Assembly: GCA_037179515.1 (NCBI GenBank)
Contig: JAXCGZ010021053.1
Coordinates: 20,001 to 84,000 of the forward strand
Length of the DNA stretch: 64,000 bases
Origin: Halocaridina rubra
Taxonomy: Eukaryota > Arthropoda > Malacostraca > Decapoda > Atyidae
Reading direction: 5' to 3'
Positions 22,460 through 43,453 of the stretch are shown one piece after another. Made by a program: the position numbers and the translations under genes. Under the pieces are notes generated by a model, which was not told where the DNA came from, did not search any database, and saw nothing but the letters and a program-made list of their open reading frames with translations. Each line of letters opens with the position of its first letter. Within the stretch, counting starts at the first letter, position 1.

Positions 22460-22460
<1 letters not shown>
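22280..22460 (-). repeat. Short interspersed repeat between two (TA)n tracts
   Basis: About 180 bp. On the minus strand it contains CCCCTGCGTGTCGTAAAAG and TTGACTAAATGGAGCGGAGC. I associate this sequence type with abundant crustacean short repeats, from memory and without a search. No ORF and no clear polymerase III boxes. It is sharply bounded by TA runs on both sides. Confidence 0.5.

Positions 22461-22548
<88 letters not shown>
22461..22548. repeat. (TA)n microsatellite
   Basis: Pure TA run between the short repeat and LINE copy A3. Confidence 0.97.
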
Positions 22549-22551
<3 letters not shown>

Positions 22552-22561
22552 TGTATACACA

Positions 22562-24340
22562 CACAGCTTTATCAGAGGAAAACTGAAGGTAAAAGAACAG
22601 GTTTTAAGGCTAAAGAAAGCGGATGGAAGCATCACTGAGACGGATGAAGAGATCTGCAAAGAATTGAACAAGGAGTTTCAGTCAGTATTTACAGTAGAAA
22701 ATACCCCACCCCCTCAGATTGCAGAGATAGAAGCTCAAGGGCCAGTATTAGAGAACATCAACTTTACAGCCACAGAGGTATGAAAAGCGCTGATGAATTT
22801 AGATGTTCATAAAGCTACAGCTCCTGATGTCATATCCCCTCATGTGCTTAAAAAATGCGCAAACTCAATATCAGTGGCACTAAGTATCATATTTAAAAAA
22901 TCACTGGAGTCAGGGGAGATTCCAAGATGCTGGAAACAAGCAAATGTGATACCTATTTTCAAAAAGGGGAGGAGGGATACGGCTCTGAACTATAGACCAG
23001 TTTCCTTGACCAGCATAGTTTGCAAAGTTATGGAGAAATTACTAAGGAAACATATCTCTCTTCACTTGGAATCCTTCAACTCTTTGTCAGTGAGGCAACA
23101 TGGCTTCAGAGAAGGTAGATCAACAGTAACAAACTTATTAGAATTTTATGATGAGGTAAGCCGAATCTTACAGGAAAGAGAGGGCTGGGCAGATTGCATA
23201 TTCCTAGACTTCCAGAAAGCGTTTGACACTGTTCCACATGGGAGACTTATTAGGAAGCTGCAAGCAATGGCTAGAATAGGAGGAAATGTTTTGGAATGGA
23301 AAAAACTTACTTAGGAGGAAGGGAACAGAGGGTTAGAGTAAGACACTCAGTGTCTGAATGGAGAAGAGTTACTAGTGGAGTTCCGCAGGGTTCAGTTTTA
23401 GGGCCACTTTTGTTCCTTGTATATGTAAATGACCTACCAGAGTCTGTAAATTCATTCATGAATATATTTGCAGATGATGCAAATATTGTGAAGAAAGTAA
23501 AAAACGTGAACAATGGTAGAGAACTTCAGGAGGATCTAAATAATCTGCATGAGTGGTCAGAAAAGTGGCTAATGAAATTCAATACTTCAAAATGTAAGGT
23601 AATGAGAATGGGTACAAGTGCAAGAAGGCCCAAGCTTGACTACTCGGTGGCTGGAGTACAACTTCAAGAGACAGAAAATGAGAGAGATCTAGGAGTAAAC
23701 ATACTGGCAGATTTGTCTCCAGAAATACATATAAATGGCATAGTAAGGGCAGCATATGCATTCTTATCAAATGCAAGGGTAGCCTTCAGGCACATGGACA
23801 AGGAAATGTTCAGAAATATTTATGTAACCTATGTGAGGCCCAAACTTGAATATGCAGCCCCCTTTTGGAATCTGCACTTGAAAAAGCACATAGCTAAGCT
23901 TGAAAAAGTTCAAAGACATGCCACGAAACTGGTGCCAGAAATACGCAATCTCAGTTATGATGAGAGGCTGAGGGAATTAGACTTACCATCACTCGAAGCT
24001 AGAAGATTGAGGGGGGATATGGTGACAGTCTTTAAATTCCTTCATGGTTATGATAGAGTGGATAGGGATGGATATTTTGATATGGCTGGCTCTAGAACTA
24101 GAGGTCATAGTTTGAAGCTTGGTAAGAAAACTTCTTTGCAGGATGTAAGGAAATACTTTTTCAGTGTAAGAGTAGTTGATAATTGGAATTGGTTAAGCGA
24201 GGAGGTAGTTAATGCTATCTCAATCCATAGTTTTAAGGACAGGTATGATAAGTATCACTAAGTATAAAATGGAACCAACGAGGAGACGGGAAGATACGAG
24301 CTTTGGGCTCTTTCCCGTAAACACAATTGGGTAAATACAA
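22562..24340 (+). mobile_element. LINE family A, copy A3 (5'-truncated RT with full 3' end)
   Basis: Starts at [17 protein letters not shown], in the linker before the RT. Lesions: TGC-to-TGA stop at 22782-22784 (EVC), and a 1-nt loss near 23300 that shifts WIKTYL to WKKLT. From 23296 to 24261 the frame is open again: [24 protein letters not shown] and the end [10 protein letters not shown] with TAA. The 3' UTR ends CACAATTGGGTAAATACAA. The last 559 bp (from 23782) are in register with the tandem array that follows at 24341, so A3 acts as its unit zero. Confidence 0.88.
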
Positions 24341-27300
24341 GCCTTCAGGCACATGGACAAGGAAATGTTCAGAAATATTTATGTAACCTATGTGAGGCCA
24401 AAACTTGAATATGCAGCCCCCTTTTGGAATCCGCACTTGAAAAAGCACATAGCTAAGCTTGAAAAAGTTCAAGGACATGCCACGAAACTGGTGCCAGAAT
24501 ACGTAATCTCAGTTATGATGATAGGCTGAGGGAATTAAACTTACCATCACTTGAAGCTAGAAGATTGAGGGGGGATATGGTGACAGTCTTTAAATTCCTT
24601 CATGGTTATGATAGAGTGGATAGGGATCGATATTTTGATATGGCTGGCTCTAGAACTAAAGGTTATAGTTTGAAGCTTCGTGAGAAGACTTCTTTGCAGG
24701 ATGTGAGGAAATACTTTTTTCAGTGTAAGAGTAGTTGATAATTGGAGTTCGCTAAGCGAGGAGGTAGTTAATGCTATCTCAATCCATAGTTTTAAGGACA
24801 GGTATGATAAGTATCACTAAGAAGAAAATGAGCCGATCACGAGACGGGAAGATACGAGCTTTGGGCTCTTTCCCGTAAACACAATTAGGTAAATACAAGC
24901 CTTCAGGCACATGGACAAGGAAATGTTTAGAAATATTTATGTAACCTATGTGAGGCCAAAACTTGAATATGCAGCCCCCTTTTGGAATCCGCACTTGAAA
25001 AAGCACATAGCTAAGCTTGAAAAAGTTCAAAGACATGCCACGAAACTGGTGCCAGAATACGTAATCTCAGTTATGATGAGAGGCTGAGGGAATTAAACTT
25101 ACCATCACTCGAAGCTAGAAGATTGAGGGGGGATATGGTGACAGTCTTTAAATTCCTTCATGGTTATGATAGAGTGGATAGGGATGGATATTTTGATATG
25201 GCTGGCTCTAGAACTAGAGGTTATAGTTTGAAGTTTTGTGAGAAGACTTCTTTGCAGGATGTGAGGAAATACTTTTTCAGTGTAAGAGTAGTTGATAATT
25301 GGAGTTCGCTAAGCGAGGAGGTAGTTAATGCTATCTCAATCCATAGTTTTAAGGACAGGTATGATAAGTATCACTAAGAAGAAAATGAGCCGATCACGAG
25401 ACGGGAAGATACGAGCTTTGGGCTCTTTCCCGTAAACACAATTAGGTAAATACAAGCCTTCAGGCACATGGACAAGGAAATGTTCAGAAATATTTATGTA
25501 ACCTATGTGGGGCCAAAACTTGAATATGCAGCCCCCTTTTGGAATCCGCACTTGAAAAAGCACATAGCTAAGCTTGAAAAAGTTCAAGGACATGCCACGA
25601 AACTGGTGCCAGAATACGTAATCTCAGTTATGATGAGAGGCTGAGGGAATTAAACTTACCATCACTCGAAGCTAGAAGATTGAGGGGTGATATGGTGACA
25701 GTCTTTAAATTCCTTCATGGTTATGATAGAGTGGATAGGGATCGATATTTTGATATGGCTGGCTCTAGAACTAGAGGTTATAGTTTGAAGCTTCGTGAGA
25801 AGACTTCTTTGCAGGATGTGAGGAAATACTTTTTTCAGTGTAAGAGTAGTTGATAATTGGAGTTCGCTAAGCGAGGAGGTAGTTAATGCTATCTCAATCC
25901 ATAGTTTTAAGGACAGGTATGATAAGTATCACTAAGAAGAAAATGAGCCGATCACGAGACGGGAAGATACGAGCTTTGGGCTCTTTCCCGTAAACACAAT
26001 TAGGTAAATACAAGCCTTCAGGCACATGGACAAGGAAATGTTTAGAAATATTTATGTAACCTATGTGGGGCCAAAACTTGAATATGCAGCCCCCTTTTGG
26101 AATCCGCACTTGAAAAAGCACATAGCTAAGCTTGAAAAAGTTCAAAGACATGCCACGAAACTGGTGCCAGAATACGTAATCTCAGTTATGATGAGAGGCT
26201 GAGGGAATTAAGCTTACCATCACTCGAAGCTAGAAGATTGAGGAGGGATATGGTGACAGTCTTTAAATTCCTTCATGGTTATGATAGAGTGGATAGGGAT
26301 GGATATTTTGATATGGCTGGCTCTAGAACTAGAGGTTATAGTTTGAAGTTTTGTGAGAAGACTTCTTTGCAGGATGTGAGGAAATACTTTTTCAGTGTAA
26401 GAGTAGTTGATAATTGGAGTTCGCTAAGCGAGGAGGTAGTTAATGCTATCTCAATCCATAGTTTTAAGGACAGGTATGATAAGTATCACTAAGAAGAAAA
26501 TGAGCCGATCACGAGACGGGAAGATACGAGCTTTGGGCTCTTTCCCGTAAACACAATTAGGTAAATACAAGCCTTCAGGCACATGGACAAGGAAATGTTT
26601 AGAAATATTTATGTAACCTATGTGGGGCCAAAACTTGAATATGCAGCCCCCTTTTGGAATCCGCACTTGAAAAAGCACATAGCTAAGCTTGAAAAAGTTC
26701 AAAGACATGCCACGAAACTGGTGCCAGAATACGTAATCTCAGTTATGATGAGAGGCTGAGGGAATTAAACTTACCATCACTCGAAGCTAGAAGATTGAGG
26801 GGGGATATGGTGACAGTCTTTAAATTCCTTCATGGTTATGATAGAGTGGATAGGGATGGATATTTTGATATGGCTGGCTCTAGAACTAGAGGTTATAGTT
26901 TGAAGTTTTGTGAGAAGACTTCTTTGCAGGATGTGAGGAAATACTTTTTCAGTGTAAGAGTAGTTGATAATTGGAGTTCGCTAAGCGAGGAGGTAGTTAA
27001 TGCTATCTCAATCCATAGTTTTAAGGACAGGTATGATAAGTATCACTAAGAAGAAAATGAGCCGATCACGAGACGGGAAGATACGAGCTTTGGGCTCTTT
27101 CTCGTAAACACAATTAGGTAAATACAAGCCTTCAGGCACATGGACAAGGAAATGTTTAGAAATATTTATGTAACCTATGTGGGGCCAAAACTTGAATATG
27201 CAGCCCCCTTTTGGAATCCGCACTTGAAAAAGCACATAGCTAAGCTTGAAAAAGTTCAAAGACATGCCACGAAACTGGTGCCAGAATACGTAATCTCAGT

Positions 27301-30300
27301 TATGATGAGAGGCTGAGGGAATTAAACTTACCATCACTCGAAGCTAGAAGATTGAGGGGGGATATGGTGACAGTCTTTAAATTCCTTCATGGTTATGATA
27401 GAGTGGATAGGGATGGATATTTTGATATGGCTGGCTCTAGAACTAGAGGTTATAGTTTGAAGTTTTGTGAGAAGACTTCTTTGCAGGATGTGAGGAAATA
27501 CTTTTTCAGTGTAAGAGTAGTTGATAATTGGAGTTCGCTAAGCGAGGAGGTAGTTAATGCTATCTCAATCCATAGTTTTAAGGACAGGTATGATAAGTAT
27601 CACTAAGAAGAAAATGAGCCGATCACGAGACGGGAAGATACGAGCTTTGGGCTCTTTCCCGTAAACACAATTAGGTAAATACAAGCCTTCAGGCACATGG
27701 ACAAGGAAATGTTCAGAAATATTTATGTAACCTATGTGGGGCCAAAACTTGAATATGCAGCCCCCTTTTGGAATCCGCACTTGAAAAAGCACATAGCTAA
27801 GCTTGAAAAAGTTCAAGGACATGCCACGAAACTGGTGCCAGAATACGTAATCTCAGTTATGATGAGAGGCTGAGGGAATTAAACTTACCATCACTCGAAG
27901 CTAGAAGATTGAGGGGTGATATGGTGACAGTCTTTAAATTCCTTCATGGTTATGATAGAGTGGATAGGGATCGATATTTTGATATGGCTGGCTCTAGAAC
28001 TAGAGGTTATAGTTTGAAGCTTCGTGAGAAGACTTCTTTGCAGGATGTGAGGAAATACTTTTTTCAGTGTAAGAGTAGTTGATAATTGGAGTTCGCTAAG
28101 CGAGGAGGTAGTTAATGCTATCTCAATCCATAGTTTTAAGGACAAGTATGATAAGTATCACTAAGTATAAAATGGAACCAACGAGGAGACGGGAAGATAC
28201 GAGCTTTGGGCTCTTTCCCGTAAGCACAATTAGGTAAATACAAGCCTTCAGGCACATGGACAAGGAAATGTTCAGAAATATTTATGTAACCTATGTGAGG
28301 CCAAAACTTGAATATGCAGCCCCCTTTTGGAATCCGCACTTGAAAAAGCACATAGCTAAGCTTGAAAAAGTTCAAAGACATGCCACGAAACTGGTGCCAG
28401 AATACGTAATCTCAGTTATGATGAGAGGCTGAGGGAATTAAACTTACCATCACTCGAAGCTAGAAGATTGAGGGGGGATATGGTGACAGTCTTTAAATTC
28501 CTTCATGGTTATGATAGAGTGGATAGGGATGGATATTTTGATATGGCTGGCTCTAGAACTAGAGGTTATAGTTTGAAGCTTCGTGAGAAGACTTCTTTGC
28601 AGGATGTGAGGAAATACTTTTTCAGTGTAAGAGTAGTTGATAATTGGAGTTCGCTAAGCGAGGAGGTAGTTAATGCTATCTCAATCCATAGTTTTAAGGA
28701 CAGGTATGATAAGTATCACTAAGAAGAAAATGAGCCGATCACGAGACGGGAAGATACGAGCTTTGGGCTCTTTCCCGTAAACACAATTAGGTAAATACAA
28801 GCCTTCAGGCACATGGACAAGGAAATGTTCAGAAATATTTATGTAACCTATGTGGGGCCAAAACTTGAATATGCAGCCCCCTTTTGGAATCCGCACTTGA
28901 AAAAGCACATAGCTAAGCTTGAAAAAGTTCAAGGACATGCCACGAAACTGGTGCCAGAATACGTAATCTCAGTTATGATGAGAGGCTGAGGGAATTAAAC
29001 TTACCATCACTCGAAGCTAGAAGATTGAGGGGGGATATGGTGACAGTCTTTAAATTCCTTCATGGTTATGATAGAGTGGATAGGGATCGATATTTTGATA
29101 TGGCTGGCTCTAGAACTAGAGGTTATAGTTTGAAGCTTCGTGAGAAGACTTCTTTGCAGGATGTGAGGAAATACTTTTTTCAGTGTAAGAGTAGTTGATA
29201 ATTGGAGTTCGCTAAGCGAGGAGGTAGTTAATGCTATCTCAATCCATAGTTTTAAGGACAGGTATGATAAGTATCACTAAGTATAAAATGGAACCAACGA
29301 GGAGACGGGGAGATACGAGCTTTGGGCTCTTTCCCGTAAACACAATTAGGTAAATACAAGCCTTCAGGCACATGGACAAGGAAATGTTCAGAAATATTTA
29401 TGTAACCTATGTGAGGCCAAAACTTGAATATGCAGCCCCCTTTTGGAATCCGCACTTGAAAAAGCACATAGCTAAGCTTGAAAAAGTTCAAAGACATGCC
29501 ACGAAACTGGTGCCAGAATACGTAATCTCAGTTATGATGAGAGGCTGAGAGAATTAAACTTACCATCACTCGAAGCTAGAAGATTGAGGGGGGATATGGT
29601 GACAGTCTTTAAATTCCTTCATGGTTATGATAGAGTGGATAGGGATGGATATTTTGATATGGCTGGCTCTAGAACTAGAGGTTATAGTTTGAAGCTTCGT
29701 GAGAAGACTTCTTTGCAGGATGTGAGGAAATACTTTTTCAGTGTAAGAGTAGTTGATAATTGGAGTTCGCTAAGCGAGGAGGTAGTTAATGCTATCTCAA
29801 TCCATAGTTTTAAGGACAGGTATGATAAGTATCACTAAGAAGAAAATGAGCCGATCACGAGACGGGAAGATACGAGCTTTGGGCTCTTTCCCGTAAACAC
29901 AATTAGGTAAATACAAGCCTTCAGGCACATGGACAAGGAAATGTTCAGAAATATTTATGTAACCTATGTGAGGCCAAAACTTGAATATGCAGCCCCCTTT
30001 TGGAATCCGCACTTGAAAAAGCACATAGCTAAGCTTGAAAAAGTTCAAAGACTTGCCACGAAACTGGTGCCAGAATACGTAATCTCAGTTATGATGAGAG
30101 GCTGAGGGAATTAAACTTACCATCACTCGAAGCTAGAAGATTGAGGGGGGATATGGTGACAGTCTTTAAATTCCTTCATGGTTATGATAGAGTGGATAGG
30201 GATCGATATTTTGATATGGCTGGCTCTAGAACTAGAGGTTATAGTTTGAAGCTTCGTGAGAAGACTTCTTTGCAGGATGTGAGGAAATACTTTTTCAGTG

Positions 30301-30467
30301 TAAGAGTAGTTGATAATTGGAGTTCGCTAAGCGAGGAGGTAGTTAATGCTATCTCAATCCATAGTTTTAAGGACAGGTATGATAAGTATCACTAAGAAGA
30401 AAATGAGCCGATCACGAGACGGGAAGATACGAGCTTTGGGCTCGTTCCCGTAAGCACAATTAGGTAA

Positions 30468-30468
<1 letters not shown>
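24341..30468 (+). repeat. LINE-tail satellite: 11 tandem copies of the 557-559 bp 3' end of LINE family A
   Basis: Units start at 24341, 24899, 25456, 26014, 26571, 27128, 27685, 28244, 28801, 29360 and 29917. Lengths are 557 to 559 bp and the last unit is slightly shorter (about 552 bp). Each begins with GCCTTCAGGCACATGGACAA, inside ORF2 (codons AFRHMDKE). It runs through the ORF2 stop and 3' UTR to GGTAAATACAA, then the next unit starts. All 11 units lack one A in GTGCCAGAATACGTAATC (A3 and A4 have CCAGAAATACGC/ATGC), so all share one frameshift ancestor that is not A3. Each unit therefore holds an 84-codon open frame ([20 protein letters not shown] to DRYDKYH) or a version broken by a T6 run. 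A frame on the opposite strand is equally open and has no support as a gene. Confidence 0.95.

Positions 30469-30530
<62 letters not shown>
30469..30530. repeat. (CA)n microsatellite at the 3' end of the LINE-tail array
   Basis: About 31 CA units starting directly at GGTAATCACACA, the family A 3' terminus. The same LINE terminus runs into (CA)n again at 31823. Confidence 0.97.
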
Positions 30531-32566
<2,036 letters not shown>

Positions 32567-32607
32567 CCATTCACAATTACTAAATTCACGCATGTCACGT
32601 GAAATAG

Positions 32608-32692
<85 letters not shown>

Positions 32693-32992
32693 GTGACGTA
32701 ACCCGATTTTCAGCGTAAGTCGGAACACACCAAAATAAGCACCTATGTCACCAACCTATGCTAAAGCAGTAGTAAAGTTGCTCCCTTTTCCATGCATTTC
32801 ACTATATCCAATTTCACTTCCAATGTGATGGCTTTCCCTTTCTTCAATGCATTTCCATCAGAAGAATTTGTTTTACGCTTGGGATGCATAAAAATAGACA
32901 AAATAATAGTAAAACAAATTCGAATTACGCAATTACTGTGGGCGAGAAATAGCGAGAAAAAATGGTTCAGTTTAGTAAATCTGTCTTTTATA
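32567..32992. other. Unassigned sequence with an internal (TA)n run
   Basis: (TA)n at about 32612-32690. The right flank, ATGTGACGTAACCCGATTTT then CAGCGTAAGTCGGAACACAC, resembles the end of another Tigger-like family, but I could not find its partner end. No gene is supported. Confidence 0.35.
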
Positions 32993-35501
<2,509 letters not shown>

Positions 35502-35507
35502 TGTGTG

Positions 35508-35591
<84 letters not shown>
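35502..35591. repeat. (TG/TA)n microsatellite joining Tigger-like elements T1 and T2
   Basis: Starts GTGTGTATGTATATA and continues as a pure TA run to about 35587. It serves as the right flank of T1 and the left flank of T2. Confidence 0.97.
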
Positions 35592-39455
<3,864 letters not shown>

Positions 39456-39589
39456 AAACATATAAATAAATAAAAAAAATTTAATAACTAGAGAGAGAGT
39501 CATAAATCATCATTGCACTAGTATAACAAACACTTATGTGAAAGTCACACCAATAAAGGTGAAAATCCCAGTCAAAAAGTCGTTATGGC

Positions 39590-39895
39590 TCAGCACTGTG
39601 GTCACCGCCACCACACACCTGGTGTCCGCTGTATATAGAGTGAGTTAATTTGTTTATTTTTTTGTTTTGTTTATCTGTATATCTTTAATACTGTACTTGT
39701 TTATTTTTAGCTTACATAAGTATTTCAGCTTGGTTATGTACTTGCAAAATATGCTTTACTTAGCTTTTTTCCTTGGTTTAGTGTCCTTATACATGCTTGT
39801 GGAATATATCTATGAAAATTAACATTATTCCCCCTGAAAATAAACTATTTGAAGTACACGAAATTTGAATTTCACGAATCTTTTGAGAACCTATC
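39590..39895 (+). mobile_element. Repeat family X, partial copy
   Basis: GTGGTCACCGCCACCACACA ... TCTGTATATCTTTAATACTG ... TTGGTTATGTACTTGCAAAA matches the right part of the family X copy at 41079-42456 (CTGTATATCTTTTATACTG, TTGTTATGTACTTATAAAA). It is diverged and lacks a clear terminus. Confidence 0.55.
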
Positions 39896-39904
39896 CTCAT
39901 CGGG

Positions 39905-39993
39905 ACTTGAACCTAGGACACATAATTACAGTTGGTAGCACCTTGGCACAGTAATTGTGTCCTAGCTTCAAGTCCCGGTCTGGGTAAAAATGA

Positions 39994-39998
<5 letters not shown>
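39905..39998. mobile_element. Two partial SINE tRNA heads in inverted orientation
   Basis: CGGGACTTGAACCTAGGACA (minus-strand B-box side) is followed by CACCTTGGCACAGTAATTG and CCTAGCTTCAAGTCCCGG (plus-strand side). This gives a small palindrome around GTTGGTAGC. The plus half leads into GGGTAAAAATGATTCATATA and then (TA)n. Confidence 0.65.

Positions 39999-40085
<87 letters not shown>
39999..40085. repeat. (TA)n microsatellite
   Basis: About 43 TA units between the SINE and Tigger-like element T4. Confidence 0.97.
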
Positions 40086-42456
<2,371 letters not shown>

Positions 42457-42538
<82 letters not shown>

Positions 42539-42540
42539 TA
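42457..42540. repeat. (TA)n microsatellite
   Basis: About 37 TA units, then ATTATA, between family X and Tigger-like element T5. Confidence 0.96.
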
Positions 42541-43066
42541 CAGTGTTGCCTCACTTATCGCGGTAGTTCGGTTCCGGGACCCGGCGCGAACCAGGAAATC
42601 CGCGAAGTAGGATCAGCCTATATGTACATAGATATTTTAATATATTTTTACGTTTACACTGTATAAACTGTCCCTGTACTGTTAACATACCACCCTTTAC
42701 TTCATAGATAACAGCATGCAAGCGTATATTTATATGAAAGTGATAGGAAAACTTACCGTGAATGTGATGATGACGTGACATACATACTCATTTACAATTA
42801 TTTTTTCATTTACGTACTATATAAAGCCTCCCTTTACTGTTAAAAAAAACACCCTTTACATTATTAATAACAGCAAGCAACGTAAATTTTTATGAAAGTG
42901 ATAGATAAAATTACGGTGAATGAGGTGATGATGATGTGACATACATACTCATTTACAATTATTTTTTCGTTTACATACTGCATAAACCCTCCCTGCACTG
43001 TTAAAAAAACACCCTTTACATTATAAATAACAGCAAGCAACGTAAATTTTTATGAAAGTGATAGGC

Positions 43067-43453
43067 AAATCTCAAACACACAATACAGTCACACACAACA
43101 CCCAGAACACTCAGACCACACACACACCCACTCACCACACTAGGTACCGGGACCCTAGACTAAAATCCCATACCCCCATACCTAAACAGCCTATCCAGAC
43201 ACCTTCCTCTGCCTCCTCTTCCAAACAGCAAACCCTCTTCACAGTAAACGAGCTCATCAACCTTCTTATTCAAGCCGTACAGGCAGCCGTCCGACTCCTC
43301 GATACCAGAGCCACCACCCAAGATGCCTACAATCAAGTCGTCGAAGTAGCCCACTCCGTTGTCGCCAACGCCCTCATCTCCAGAACCCACCAGCAGCCTC
43401 AACAACCCACCACTCCTACCACCTCCACCTCCTCAAATCATCAAGATGTCTAA
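43067..43453 (+). pseudogene. LINE C ORF1, C-terminal part only
   Basis: Thr/Pro/Gln-rich tail (RYRDPRLKSHTPIPKQPIQ, then NELINLLIQAVQAAVRLLD and AYNQVVEVAHSVVANALI), ending at TAA 43451-43453. The N-terminus and any zinc knuckles are missing because the copy is 5'-truncated. ORF2 starts at an ATG (43446-43448) that overlaps the ORF1 end in another frame. Confidence 0.75.

Noticed and set aside
22340..22783. A fusion gene joining a unique N-terminus, YIYI repeats and an RT fragment
   Set aside because: The frame merely passes through a short repeat and a (TA)n tract into LINE A3.
24779..30048. Repeated 81-85-codon minus-strand ORFs ([20 protein letters not shown]...) in every satellite unit
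   Set aside because: They are antisense shadows of LINE A ORF2; the plus-strand frame carries the family protein. Recurrence reflects tandem duplication, not a gene family.
25123..30395. The 84-codon plus-strand frames [11 protein letters not shown]... as separate small genes
   Set aside because: They are the C-terminal stub of LINE A ORF2 behind a shared frameshift; no promoter or independent start is evident.
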